In this document: one piece after another, positions 36,916 to 49,085 of the stretch
How the letters are laid out: every line of letters begins with the position of its first letter
How positions within the stretch are numbered: position 1 is the stretch's first letter
Assembly (NCBI GenBank): GCA_014898415.1
Contig: RCTD01000003.1
Span: forward strand, 310,001-374,000
Length of the DNA: 64,000 nucleotides
Direction of reading: 5' to 3'
Source: Stromatinia cepivora
Taxonomy: Eukaryota; Ascomycota; Leotiomycetes; Helotiales; Sclerotiniaceae
Notes under the pieces: model-generated
Seen by the model: the letters and a program-made list of their open reading frames with translations, nothing else
Told to the model about the DNA's origin: nothing
The model's database searches: none
Program-made: the position numbers and the translations under genes

Positions 36916-38935
36916 ATGTCAAATTCTCATGATGTTCGCGGGGGTTCGCCACAAATGGGTTCCAACAACAGTAATTCCGATTTATCATCCCCACCACGAT
37001 CAAGTCCTGAGATGGATGATATGCAAATTCGTAATGATTTAAATAGCATTACAGTCAATCATTCTATTACAGGTGCTTCAACATCAGAAAAGCCAGCCCG
37101 CAAGAAGCCAGTTAGAAAGCCTAGACCGAAAGCTGGGGATGCTAGCTCAGCTACAAATACCGACGCTCCAAAACCTAAAAGAGTACGCAAACCCAGAGAT
37201 CCTAACGCTCCTCCTGCTGTCAGATCACGAAAGAAGGTTACGCCTTCCGGAAATACTAATGGGGGAGAATCATCACGACAAACAAAAATTACTGATGCTC
37301 CTGGAATGCGGTTGAGTGATATTAGTTTTAGTGGTTCTGCAACCCCACCAGTACAAAACGCCATAATTGCCAAATCAGGAGAAAGTGAGGCTATCCCCAA
37401 ATCTTTCTTTAATTCCGCCCCACCTCAACCCCAACCTCAAGTTGCTCCACCACCACAACCACAACAGCATATGGCTCAACCTCAGTCACAAATGTCAACA
37501 CAACAATCACAAACTACAGCTCGAACCAGCGGTCAAAATTATGATCCCGTTAGATCTAATTATGATCCTGTTCGAGAAACACTCGTCAGCCACCACTCAT
37601 ACAATAATTCTCAAGGATCGCCAATTCCACCTCAAGTTACCAATCGCGCCAGTGCATCACCTTCCATCGCCAGTCTTGTCGACCCTCCCAATCAGCCATT
37701 GACCTCACCATCAGCTCATTCATTCCTAATGCATCAGCAACGTCAACAGGATGGGCATACTTCCGTACCTGCCTCCCCAATAGTTAATCGATTGGGTTTA
37801 TCAACAACTTCTGATTCCACGAGTCCTCGGACCTTTGCGCCAACTCCCACACTAACGTCACAACCAATGTGCGCTCCAACACCACCTTCCGCTCCAATCA
37901 TGTTGTCGCAAAAGGAACCCCAAATTCCCAATGGTAACTCGAATAAGAAGAACACAACCAACGGAATCTCAGGAACATCAACTCCAAAGCCATCGGCCAA
38001 GGGTAAAGAGAAAGAGAAAGAGAAAGACAGTGTTCTTCTTACTCCACCTCCACTCCCTGGTTCTGGCCTGATGCAGCTGGGAGGTAATGATGGTACGGAA
38101 ACTCGTGCTCCAACAATCGTTCTTGATATCCCCTTGAATGATGGCGAAGTAAACGTTTATGTCAACTTTGCTCGTATGGCCGAGGAAACATATGGTTGGG
38201 ATGCCTTACACCCTCGATTGGCAGCTCAGCGTGATCGACTTGCAAGAGTCGCCGCTGCAGGTGCAGCCCTTGAGAGAAATGGCTCAAGCAAGGAGAGTGG
38301 AGATGAAATGTCACTGGATTCTGAAGGAGAGGGCAGTAATATTGAAATGGGTGGAATGAGTGACGGACGTATTGGTACTGATGGGGGTACAAGAAAGGCC
38401 AAGCCGAAGAGAAAGACCAAGGAGGATGAGTACGACAAAGACGATGGTTTTGTTGATGATTCTGAGATGTTATGGGAGGAACAAGCCGCCGCTGCAAACG
38501 ATGGCTTCTTTGTGTATTCAGGGCCTCTTGTTCGAGAAGGCGAGAAACCGACACTTGACAGGTACGTACTGTAAACTTCAGATGACTTTTACGTGAGACT
38601 AACTTCTGATTTAGGGGAGAGGGTCCAGCGAAGAAGCCTCGCACTCGAAAGCCAAAAGTGGCTGGTGAGAAAACCACTACCACAAGTCGTACTAGTTCGG
38701 GCGGTAAAGCTTCTGGTACATCAGGCGGCGTTGGTTCTCGTGGTGGAACTACAGCAGCACGTAAATCTCGTATCACAAAGGCTGATCGTGCACGTATGGA
38801 ACAGGAGAAAATGGAGCGGGAACAGATGGGTTCGATGGGTTCTATGGCTGGTATGTCCGGAGGATATAATACCATACAACTTGCACCAAGTTTAGGAGGA
38901 ACACCTATGGTTTTCAATCAGTAAGCGTTAAGTAA
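36916..38935 (+). CDS. HPC2: HIR complex subunit HPC2 (ubinuclein-like)
   Basis: Hpc2 is part of the HIR histone chaperone (H3-H4 deposition and histone gene repression). Two exons, 36916-38561 and 38615-38924 (stop at 38922-38924), give 651 aa; the few bases after that are 3' UTR. The diagnostic Hpc2-related (HUN) domain is DEYDKDDGFVDDSEMLWEEQ, continuing DGFFVYSGPLVREGE, at about residues 505-545. Upstream, TIVLDIPLNDGEVNVYVNFARMAEE is a conserved block seen in filamentous fungi. The N-terminal ~390 residues are disordered, Pro/Gln/Ser-rich with KPVRKPRPK and RVRKPRDPNAP, which resemble AT-hook or basic NLS patches. The second exon is basic and Ser/Gly/Thr-rich. Start at 36916 is the first ATG after a long CT/CA-rich leader. 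Confidence 0.9.
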
Positions 38936-39699
38936 TGGGATGATATTTGGCTGGGATCGATCGACATGGTTTGTTTTTTTGTAGAGTTTTTGATTCTTGA
39001 AAATATCCTCTTTCATGGGTCGAAATGGTAATCTTACCAGGCGTTCAGAAGGGAGGGTCGAGATGCATATGGAGTTATTGGGGGTTCAATGTTTGAGCAT
39101 ACAATCCTGGTTGTACATTAGACTACCTATCTTTGCATGACCGAACAACAGTTTTTTTTTGACTGTACAGTATATTGTAGCATGCAAATTGGAGATATTA
39201 TAATATTAAATGTGCTGTGCAAGTGAGATTGATAGATGGTGATTTGACTTTGGGTTTTTTGAGTACTTTGAGTAGCTGGGTTAAAGCAGCGAATATAAGA
39301 ATTTTCAGAAGTATATAAGAGTTTCTCTTGGAAAAATATATGATTAATGTGAAGCATGAAGATGAAAATAAATTTCTACCATCAACTTCTAACTCACTTA
39401 TAATCAACAATCTTGTATTACTAGTAAGTGAATCAATCAAGTAAAGCACATTAGTTCACTCATGTGTTGATATCAAAATACCCCCCCGTGTTAAAGCAGC
39501 ACACGTCCGAGCATCGGTATCACAATCGATAAACATTTACGAAATATTTCCCGTCGCATGAATCCCTGCCCGTAGGTATTTATTTCTCTGCCACACCCAA
39601 CCAACACTGAATTCCCAATCCCCAATTCCCAAACCACAATTGCAATTGCGTTTTCTACAACTATAAACACAACATCGCCATATCGGCGCAAAATACACA
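38936..39699. other. Intergenic: HPC2 3' UTR and CTP1 promoter
   Basis: No gene seen. A C8 run lies at 39481-39487 and several CAATTCCCAATCCCC words lie just upstream of CTP1. Confidence 0.4.
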
Positions 39700-40804
39700 A
39701 TGGCAACACTATCCGCATCCTCATCCTCAGCACCCTCGGAAAACCCCAAACAGAGACCCAGTGCCCTCCGTAGCATCATCGCGGGAAGTACAGCGGGCGC
39801 CGTCGAAATCGCAATTACATATCCGTTTGAATTTGCAAAGACGCGGACGCAGTTAAATAGACGATTGCCGGAGAGTGGGAAGCTGCCGTGGCCGAAGTTT
39901 GGGAGTGCTTGGTATGCGGGGTGTACGACGTTGATTATTGGGAATTCGTTGAAGGCGGGGATTAGTATGTTTTTTCGTTTTGTTTTAGGGGTAGAGGGGT
40001 AGTTTTGGTGCAAAGGCGGAGAGGTGGTTAAGAGCTTGAGGGGGAGAGAGGGATTGAGGGGGATATATGATATAGATTGCGAATACTGATATATAAATAT
40101 AGGATTCGTCGCATTCGATCAATATAAAGCACTACTCCAAGACGCCGATGGAAAGATTTCCGGGCCACGAACTGTAATCGCTGGTTTTGGAGCTGGTGTT
40201 ACAGAAAGTTTATTAGCAGTTACACCATTCGAGAGTATCAAAACAACTTTGTATGTTCCCATCCCTCCCCTCCCTACAATATACATGATCTAACAACCGC
40301 AGAATCGACGATCGCAAAAGCGCCAAACCGCGCATGAAAGGATTTCTCCACGCCGTCCCCATCATTGCCCGCGAAAGAGGTCTTCGAGGATTCTTCCAAG
40401 GTTTCGTCCCAACCACCGCTCGTCAATCCGCCAATTCAGCCGTCCGATTCGGATCCTACACCTCGCTGCGTCAACTCGCACAATCGTATACGGCGCCCGG
40501 AGAAAAATTAGGTGCATTGTCTACTTTTGGAATTGGCGGATTAGCAGGTATTATCACGGTATATATAACGCAACCGCTTGATACGGTGAAGACGCGCATG
40601 CAGAGTATAGAAGCGAGGAGTCTGTATAAGAATAGTTTTCATTGTGCGAGTTTGATCGCGAGGAATGAGGGGGTGTTTACTTTTTGGAGTGGGGCGTTGC
40701 CGAGATTGGGGAGGTTGATTTTGAGTGGCGGCATTGTTTTTACGATGTATGAGCAGAGTATTGAGTTGATGGGACGGGTGGATCCGGAAAGTAGATATAT
40801 TTAG
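39700..40804 (+). CDS. CTP1: Mitochondrial citrate/tricarboxylate carrier
   Basis: This inner-membrane carrier exchanges mitochondrial citrate for malate or other tricarboxylates, supplying cytosolic acetyl-CoA precursors. Three exons (39700-39964, 40103-40250, 40303-40804) give 304 aa. The three mitochondrial-carrier signature repeats are present as YPFEFAKTR, TPFESIKTT and QPLDTVKTR, each followed by the second half motif (for example GLRGFFQGFVPT and GVFTFWSGALPRLGR). CTP-specific landmarks include TYPFEFAKTRTQLN, a QSANSAVRFGSY peptide in the fourth helix region, and RLGRLILSGGIVFTMYE near the end. Introns fall after NSLKAGI and after ESIKTTL. The gene is convergent with the complex III assembly factor downstream. 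Confidence 0.95.
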
Positions 40805-41358
40805 GGACGGAGCTGAGCAGTGAGTGGGTTTGGGAAGTTGGAAAGGAAAATGCGGAAGGGGCATGCACTTTGTGCGCAGTGAGGAATCTTCAGGCCTCGT
40901 AGAATTCCGTCATATACCCTAACTGGCAGCCAGCTTTGGACTTCCAGGATGGTAATCTCGGTAGGAGGAATGGAGTTGTGAGCTGTATGCTATATATATA
41001 TATATAGAAGTGGCTATCTGCACTTCCCTTACCATTGTCCTTGGGCATATAGAAGAGAGAAGGAAAGAAGGAAGAAAGGAAGGGAAAAGAGCTTGGTATT
41101 TGGAGTTCAAGAGCTCGAGTAAAAGTTGAATGGATTATGATTCCCCAATGAATTTTATATCACTTTTTTTGCTATGGGTACATATATAATGTGTTCATAC
41201 ATCCATATATCCATTTCATTCATTTCATTACACTCATGTATGTATTCAGTCAACACAGTAACTAGTAATACAAATTCCATCCCATTTCATGCTTTTATAT
41301 AATCTTACATTCGATTTCATTTCATTTTATTTCATTATCTACCTTTCTAACACACACA
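40805..41358. other. Intergenic between convergent CTP1 and CBP6/UQCC2-like gene
   Basis: No gene seen. A (TA)n run lies near 40990-41006 and CATTTCATT words near 41215-41330. Confidence 0.4.
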
Positions 41359-42251
41359 TCATTGAAATCGCAAAGCCCCCTTCCATTTATTCACCTGCTG
41401 TTGAAACCAACTCCTCTTCGGCGCCTCTTCCAGTTCCTTGATGAGATCTTCGTAGTATGTTGGGTTGCTGGCGGGTTTGAGCGTTTTGGATGTTAGGGGG
41501 TACTAGGGCGTGGGTGTTAGTTTGGTTGTGATGGGTATTATGTATGTGTCGTTGGTTTTTCTCTCTTCTTCTTTTTGTTACTATTGTGCTTCGTTGCTTC
41601 GTTTTGCATCCTTTTCATTTCTCTCTTTCTATACCGTCTCCCTACCCGACCTACTCACCCATCCTCCCCATTCCTCCCAAAACCCAAAACTTAAAGAAAA
41701 AAATAAAATAAAAAATCCACATACCTTCCCCCGATACCGATCCTCAAGTAAACTATAAAGCGCATTACACTGCACCAACTCCCTCTTCTCGTCGAATTTC
41801 CCAGCAGCAGAAATTCGTTCTATTCTTCGACGGATGGCGTCTTGGAATTGGGCTTCCGGTCGGAGTGCATCTTTTGGCCAGCGGGAGAGCGCGCGGAGGT
41901 AGTGTCTGTAGGCGGGCTGGGGGAGGGGGGTTAGATGGGGTTTGAGAGGGGGGAGGAAGGGGAGGGGGGAGGCGACGGGAAGGAGGGGGGATATGGAGGG
42001 AAGGAGGGGGGATATGGAGGGATTGGGGGGACGGGGGGAGGAGGGGGGAGGAAGAGGAGAGGGTAGAACATAACAAGCATATATCCTGCGGGAGGGCATG
42101 AAGTATCCAAACGGACATAACATCCACTCCATCCCAATCTAGACTTCTAGCCCCCAAGTGCCCGAGCGTACGTATCTCAAAACCCCAAATACGAGGTCGG
42201 AAATTTGATTTTAAGGAGCCAGAGAGAAAGAAAACTTACCGATTGCGACAT
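41359..42251 (-). CDS. CBP6: Complex III assembly factor, CBP6/UQCC2-like
   Basis: Cbp6 (UQCC2 in animals) binds the mitochondrial ribosome with Cbp3 and receives newly made cytochrome b. Three exons (42251-42240, 41916-41725, 41502-41359) give 115 aa. The 12-nt first exon encodes only MSQS and is followed by a 323-nt intron. The core reads YRHYLRALSRWPKDALRPEAQF then QDAIRRRIERI, matching the family pattern of Y..fL....WP.D..R....F...l+.r+. It ends with YRGKYPLTSKTLKPASNPTYYEDLIKEL, like the KYP......Y...L segment of UQCC2. The tiny first exon and long intron make it prone to mis-annotation. Assignment rests on pattern recognition of a short, divergent family. Confidence 0.75.
41917..42239 (-). 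other. Purine/pyrimidine-asymmetric intron of the CBP6/UQCC2-like gene
   Basis: The intron is 323 nt, five times longer than most here. At 41919-42062 the plus strand is almost pure G and A, with many runs of three or more G (GGGGGAGGGGGG, GGATATGGAGGG repeated). The plus strand is the template strand of this gene, so transcription could favour G-quadruplex or R-loop formation. Confidence 0.8.
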
Positions 42252-42995
42252 AATGTTTGAATCAGATTGATTGAAAGAGAATCAATTGGTCAATGGTGAA
42301 AATGAAACTGTATTGACAGGGAATAAATTGAATCAACTGAATGATTTGGATTGAAAGGATGATTTTCAATGGATTTTCAATGCAGATATGCGATTGGTGG
42401 TAGAATTAGAGTAAAGCAAAACGGATTCATTTTTTAGTGGATGCGGTTGTTAGATTTAGGTGCGACTATATTTGGAAGATGGGTGTGGGTTTATTTATTA
42501 GCATGGGATGGCCATGTGATTTGTAAGATTACAGGACAGAGGTTAAATGTAAAACATATAAAATAATTATATATCCATTTCATACATATCTCTTACTTAA
42601 AGATCTACTTGATAATTTCATACATCTTTTAATACAATTCATAATAAATTCCTATTATCCCCTATCAAAAAGTTCTTATTCCTGCTGTTGCCTTTTCATC
42701 AAAAATATCGATGATTTCTAGCGAATGAATGTGGCGCTACGGAGTTATTATAATAAATCTTGCAACCTCATCTCACATCTCAAACAAAGCCGAAAGGACT
42801 AACTTATCCTTCTCCACGACCTTTTTCTTCCTCTTCCTAATCCCCTGACTAAACTACCTCAAACACCATTCCTTTTCTTCCTTTCACCTACTTCACGACC
42901 TCTTCTTTTCTAAACCTTTTACATTCATTCATCACATTCAAGTCTTGTTCCTTCGTAATTTTCTTTTTCTTTGTTTCTCAAATACCGAATTCATT
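42252..42995. other. Divergent promoter region of the CBP6-like and BSD2-like genes
   Basis: 744 bp; CT-rich leader from 42820 to the BSD2-like start. No gene seen. Confidence 0.4.
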
Positions 42996-44149
42996 ATGAG
43001 TTCGCAACGATATGAGAGGGTGCGTAATCCCCACTGATCCTCGCCACGGTTTGAGGAGTGGATATAGTGGTTATTGTATGAAGATGAATACTAACATATT
43101 TTGAATAGGTATCTGCGAATGATGAAGATACTCCTTCGACACCTACATCCCCTCCACCATCCTTCCGATCGCGAGGCTCTTCTCCTTCTTCACGACATCA
43201 CGTAACCCCCGTCGATCAAAATCTAGCGGATACATTTGGTGATGATGGATCTGATGATGAGGATAATGATGGAGATGATAGGCAACGATTAATGCGTGGA
43301 AATCCTTCTTCGTCAACGGAGCGACTTGCGGAAACGACGGGTGATGAGAATCGATCAGCTACTCAGAGAACAGTGACGGCGATACCGACGTTTGTACCGC
43401 CAACAGGTGGAAGAGTTTATGGTGGAGGTTCCGGATCTGATGGTGTCTTTGCAAATTTAAGTGCTAAGCCTGAGAGAGGTGAGAAACAAGAAGAACATCC
43501 ACCTGTATGTATATCTATTACCATGTTGTAAACTCATGCTGACAAAATATAGACATATGAACAAGCCGCAGCAGATGCAGCTCCACCATATTGGGAAACA
43601 ACCATTCTCGCACCCGGACTCGGCGGATTAGACGAAGTATATGTCGAAGGTCTTCCAGTTGGATCCTTGTTCTCCTTTATTTGGAACGGCATGATATCGA
43701 TGTCATTCCAACTCGTCGGTTTCCTCCTTACATATCTCTTACATACTACACACGCCGCAAAGAATGGATCTCGTGCTGGTCTCGGAATTACACTCATACA
43801 ATATGGTTTTTATATGAAAGGCACAAATAATGTTGTTACACCACCATCAGGAGGAAATGATGCATCATATGCTCAACCTCCTGACGCAAATAGCCACGAT
43901 TTTGATCCCGATAAGGTTAACGCAGCCGCGACAGCAGGAATGGATTCTGGAAGTGGTGGCATCTCGGATATTGCAAGTAATGAATGGTTTGCATATGCAC
44001 TTATGATAGTTGGGTGGTTTATCTTGATTAGAGCTTTCAGTGATTTCATCAGAGCGAGGAGACATGAACAATTGGTATTACAAAGTCCAGATCGTGGATT
44101 ACCAGTACCGATAATTGCAAGTGGTGAAGAGAATGAGACGATTGTCTAA
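42996..44149 (+). CDS. BSD2: BSD2/NDFIP-like membrane adaptor for Rsp5 ubiquitin ligase
   Basis: These Golgi/endosome proteins recruit NEDD4-family ligases through PY motifs to sort metal transporters such as Smf1/Smf2 for degradation. Three exons (42996-43019, 43109-43504, 43553-44149) give 338 aa. An acidic Ser/Pro-rich N-terminus (TPTSPPPSFRSRGSS, DDGSDDEDNDGDD) leads to two PY-type motifs, PPTY and PPYW. Three hydrophobic helices follow: FSFIWNGMISMSFQLVGFLL, AKNGSRAGLGITLIQYGFYM and WFAYALMIVGWFILIRAF. The loop with GLPVGSLFSFIWN is a family hallmark. The intron between exons 2 and 3 splits the codons of the PPTY motif. A 24-nt first exon encodes MSSQRYER. Confidence 0.9.
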
Positions 44150-45019
44150 GGGATGGGTTGGAATGGGAAGGATAGGATGGTTGATATGGAAACTGGATAT
44201 GGATATTCATTTACACTTAAAGAGTAAAAGAAGGTTTACCCTGGGAGTTTATATGGACAGGATAGGGTAGGGTAGGAAGGATTCAAGAGGAAATGGGAGA
44301 TAAGGGGAATTACTTGAGTAAAGAATCCCCGGGGTTACTTTTAACTCCTTTTTTTTGAACGGACAACTTTTCTTTTTGAACTTTTTAAATATCATCTGGT
44401 TGGACAAGCGGGCGTTAGATAAATCTCATTCTCCTTTCTTTTGTAGTATGATGTGGTGTGGTATGGTGTGGTGTGCTTATATGGATATCATTGTGATTTA
44501 AGCGATATGGTGAAGAGGATTGATTGAGTGGATGGATGGATGGATGCATTGAAAGTTAATGAATATGTGGCATATATACAATGTTGACAATCTGATGTTT
44601 GAATTTTAAAACTTGATTTGGAATATTGTATGGATCTTTTGATTTTTTGGGGGTCTTTTTTGGTCTTGTGAGTGATATATCTATGTATGGGTGTGTGTGT
44701 GGTCTATGTGTGGATGAGTGGGTGGGTGGGTGAGTGGGTGAGTGGGTAAGTGAAGTGAATTGAATTGAATTGAATTAGATTGAATATATGAGCTATGCTA
44801 GGTAGGTAGGTAGGCATGGATTGATTGATTGCTTTTTATTGTGGGATATTGGTTGTGAGGGGGGGATGTAGGGTGAGGATATATGGATGCGGAGATGAGG
44901 ATGGGGGAGATGAGGATGGGGAATTAGTTTTGTAGGGAGGGGTGAGGGGAGAAAGGGGGGAAATAAAGGAAGAAGGGGGAGGGGAGATGAGAGGAGATGA
45001 GAGGAGGAGATGAGATGGA

Positions 45020-45112
45020 GATGAGAGGAGATGAGAGGAGATGAGAGGAGATGAGAGGAGATGAGAGGAGATGAGAGGAGATGAGAGGAGATGAGAGGAG
45101 ATGAGAGGAGAT
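45020..45112 (+). repeat. 10-bp purine minisatellite
   Basis: ATGAGAGGAG is repeated about nine times without error from 45021, in a longer G/A-rich tract (44940-45120). Confidence 0.9.
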
Positions 45113-45610
45113 GAGGAGGATGGGGAATTGGTTTTATAGGGAGGGGTGAGGGGTGAGGGGAGAGAAAGGGGTGAGGTGAGAAAGGGGAGATTATTATAAT
45201 TGATAGATATATGTAGGTAGATACGTAGGTAGGTAGGTATACGTACATACAATATCCAAATATCCAAATATCCAAATATCCAAATATTCGAATTTGAAAT
45301 TTCATTATTTTCACTCTGAATCGTAGTTTTTAAATGTCTAAATCTCCAAATCGTTAGTGAGACTATAAGACTATAAGACTGTAAAACTGTATGCAAAACG
45401 AAAATGAAGATATATATGAAGTAATTAGAAATGGTATATTCGTTATTCGTTTTGTGTTGTGGATGATTTGGATGGGGTGTAGAAAAAGAAAGTGAGAAGG
45501 AGGTGAGGAAATAAATGTGTATGTATGGATGTATGCCAGATGATATATGATTTACTTGAACTATGTTTCCCGGGGAGATGGGGGTGGTGTGGGAATGAGG
45601 AGAGGCGAGA

Positions 45611-45762
45611 GGGATAGGAGAGAGGGATAGGAGAGAGGGATAGGAGAGAGGGATAGGAGAGAGGGATAGGAGAGAGGGATAGGAGAGAGGGATAGGAGAG
45701 AGGGATAGGAGAGAGGGATAGGAGAGAGGGATAGGAGAGAGGGATAGGAGAGAGGGATAGAG
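45611..45762 (+). repeat. 13-bp purine minisatellite, 12 copies
   Basis: The unit GGGATAGGAGAGA recurs every 13 bp from 45611 to 45754 (12 starts) with essentially no variation. Confidence 0.95.
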
Positions 45763-46662
45763 AAAAGTAATAGAAAAGAATATAGAAAGGGAAAGAGATA
45801 ATTTGAGAAGGGAGTTAGGAGACTTAAGAAAAGAATTTATAAATTATTAATCAACGAGAGTACTCGTCAGTATTCATCAGTACTCATCTTATCTTAAAGA
45901 ACAATCCATTCTCCAGAAGCTCAGAAGTTTAGAAGTTCATCAGGAATTATAATTAGTAGCTACCCAGATACCTAATTATTGATAATCATCACGATGGCAC
46001 TCATGTGAGTTATCTTGTAACCAAGAATCAAAAAATCAAATCCTTAGTGCACATCAGAATTAAGTAAAAAGTAATTAGATAGAACCGATGAAAATATAAT
46101 TTACTCCTACACATTCATCACGATTTCACTAGTATAATAACTTTAATTTGCATGTCTCTCTCTATGTTTACTTTAAGAATATATATCATTTTGAATTTCG
46201 TACTCTCAGTGTCCTCTAGTAAATACTAATCCTAACCATAATAGCCTTACCAAAGGCTCAAAAACAAGAGCAACAGGATATCGTTTCGTCTTCATCTCTA
46301 CCTTCATCTTCATCTATTTAATCATATTTCTCATCTTTTCCCACTGTAAGTGGTCTTGAGAAACACATAATGGATCTTTGCTTTCTTCTATTACTCCCAA
46401 CGCCACACTCTTTTGAAAACCCATCCTATTCCACGAATTTGAATTAATCCTTCATTTCCATGCTTCTCGCTCGAAATCCAATAATGTAGCAAATCTAATA
46501 GTAACAATTAATCCATTAATCCAATAATACATGCTCTTTTCTTCTCATTTCGATCAAGTCTTCGTTATTTTTACTCATCGCATTGTGGATACGTTTTTAT
46601 CTATTCATGATGTTGTAGGAGTCGTAGTATTGATCGTGTCCGGAAAACGTCGTGATACATCT

Positions 46663-49085
46663 TCAACCGGCATAAACAAATCGTCCCAAATTGAGGCCCA
46701 ACCTTAATCCCTTGTTTGACATTTCTTCAACAGGTGACAACGGCTCTTCCTCTCCCTCGCTATCTGGTATAATCAAATCCTCACTACCCTTCTGGTTTAA
46801 AGCAGCTACCTCAGTGTCATCGATTGGGGGTAATGGAATGAATGCCGGTCGAACCTCTGCTGGTTTTGATTTGTTCTCCTTGGCGGCCTCAGGGAAGGGG
46901 ACGCTGGCCTTACGGAGAAATTCGATAGGGCCGGCGGCAAGCATGGGAGTCATTAGAGGTGTGGGTGGTAGTTTAAAGCGATTTTGTGCAGCAGCACCTA
47001 GTCGCTGAAGAGGGGTGAGAACAGATTTGGTGGAGGTGGTGATGGGTTTCTTTGTAGCTGTGGTATTCAACTTTGCTGAAACAGGAATCCTTGATTGAAT
47101 CTGGGTTGAAGTGGTCGGTGGAGTTGAGAGGCCTTGGCTGAGGGTAGTAGTCTTTGGTGTTGCAAGAATTGAAGCATCGAAAGAAAACCTGCTCTTCAAG
47201 TCTGGGAGTGGAGTGGACGACTCAAGGATCGGAGAGGGCGGTTGCTCAGATGAGTTCCTGCTGGTGGTAGCATATTCGAGACCAGGGACCGCAATTTGAG
47301 AGTCTTCAGTCTGATCGTGCTGAGTAAACGTACTTGTACTTTCCTGGGAATCATGAGTAGATTTAGATGAAGCCTCTCTGAAGATTTTGATTTTTGGCTC
47401 CTTGGTTGTCAAATAGTTATCGACATCTGGAATGCTCATCATGGCTTCTTCAATCGAATCATCCGAAAAGATGGTAATATCTTCCTTCTGTTTATTCTTT
47501 CTCTTGGAGACCTTGGAAATACTTGGGCTGTCATTTTCAAACCCATCCGCAAAGAAACGACTTCGACCGAGCTCTACTTTCTGACCAGTTCCTGGCGTTT
47601 GCAGGAATGAATCATCCTCACAAAGTCGTGCACGTTTTGGTGGTCGAGACTCGGTAAGTGAATTCACTCTTCTTCCGGTCAATCTGGAGCTTTGAGGAGT
47701 GGGGTGAGGAGGCAATTGAGGTTCTATTTCGGTGGTAGATCGTTGTAAGGATGGACGAACTGGCTCAGCAACCCATGGTCCTGAATTTCGAGAAAGAACC
47801 TCTTGTTGACTGCGAGAAGGTTGAAAGCAATTGATGTCAAGCTCCGCAAGAGGGGTCCGCTGTGCTTTGAAATATGTATCAATGGAAACACCTTTCTTCA
47901 AGTCGTTCGTAGAGACAGATCTCTTCGAGGCCATAAAAGGATTTGCCATCTTGTTTCTTCGTTCAGTGACAATGGGTTGTTTCGTGACAGGATTCAAATC
48001 GCCTTTTGCAACCCCTTGAGCGATCTCTGGTGAAACGTCGTGCCCGATAAATTGGGTTTGATCTTCCGTAAGTGGAAGATCAGGTTGGGTATGGAGAACT
48101 AATGTGAGAGTTTTGGGACAGAAAACTCTTTGATGTAAAAAAGTGAACTCGGCTTGATAAAAAGATTCAAGGTAGTTTTTCGGCACGTGAAATTTCCCGT
48201 CAAATTGAATCATACGTACGACTTTTTCGATAGTCTTATGCTTCCGGACTAGCCGATAAGCTGTCTTTAGCCCCATATTGCTCATGCTAGCTAGATAATC
48301 ACAGCCACTTAGGATTGCCATCCTTCGAAACTCGGCATCAGACCAACCTGTTAAGTTGACATCTTTGCAAGCACAAAAATCTGCCTTGTTGACTTCGATA
48401 CAGTTGCCGTACTGATCCAATTTGGTAAGAAGACATTTAGCACCAAATACCAGAAGATCAGAGTCTTCAGACAGTATACCATCGATTATGCCTTGTCGTT
48501 CCAGGTAAACCATTTGGGCGTCGGCTTCATATGGAGCTACAATATATTGTACTCCCATCTCTTTCAACTCATCAATTACATGGCGGGCCATCTCTGGAGT
48601 CACATCAACCGCTTTCTGAAATTCCAGGTATGCTTGGGAGGTCTTTCCAGCATTCAATAACTCTTGTCCAAGTCGTTTGCTATCTTTCCGGCGCTTTTCT
48701 CTGTCCTTCTCTGTTGCAGCTTTACTTGGCAAATAGTCACCATCGAATATCAAGTAGGGAGTAACACCAAAATGCAACAACATTCGTACCCGGTGCATAC
48801 AATACTCAACATATCTGCTTTTTTGGTTAGCGTATTCCCTTCCAAATTGGGCTCAGGCTCCATACTTTCTCGTTGGCTTCCCCATAGCAAGATCCATAGC
48901 ACATGATACAGTTCCACGGTGTAGCCAACCATAAGCATCCACCCCAAGGGTTTTGCCAGCGAACTTTTTCAAATTACATGGTTTTTGTATGGATTTGAGC
49001 AAAGGGAGAAGGCCTACAAGTGGTTAACATGAGAAGACTTAAGTGAATGATCAACAGAATATATATATGTACCATTGATCCCCAT
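46663..49085 (-). CDS. EXO1: Exonuclease 1 (5'-3' exonuclease/flap nuclease)
   Basis: Exo1 resects DNA ends and removes mismatched strands in mismatch repair. Three exons, a 13-nt first exon (49085-49073), 49013-48866 and 48814-46663, give 770 aa. The rebuilt start MGINGLLPLLKS is the classic N-terminus. All metal-binding residues sit at the family positions: Asp30 (TLGVDAYGWLHRG), Asp78 (LIFDGD), Glu150 and Asp152 (APYEADAQM), Asp171 and Asp173 (ILSEDSDLLVFG). The helix-hairpin-helix block is present as LSGCDYLASMSNMGLKTAY. The C-terminal ~450 residues are disordered, Ser/Thr/Pro-rich, and carry short motifs typical of interaction tails. Without the first two exons the frame would appear to start at an internal Met and lose Asp30. 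Confidence 0.95.

Larger units (their letters stand above)
44150..46662. other. 2.5-kb minisatellite-rich spacer between convergent genes
   Basis: No gene seen. It carries at least two large purine-rich arrays (45020-45110 and 45611-45762) and smaller (GTGGGTGA)n and (TGAAT)n runs near 44720-44770. Long open frames on the minus strand across it are repeat translations (Ser/His/Leu/Pro strings) and are not genes. Confidence 0.6.

Noticed and set aside
44793..45396. Long minus-strand open frames (Ser/His/Leu/Pro strings)
   Set aside because: They are direct translations of the 10-bp purine minisatellite.
45993..46010. Short ATG followed by GTGAGT, resembling a tiny first exon (MALI)
   Set aside because: No downstream exon in any frame could be joined to make a recognisable protein.
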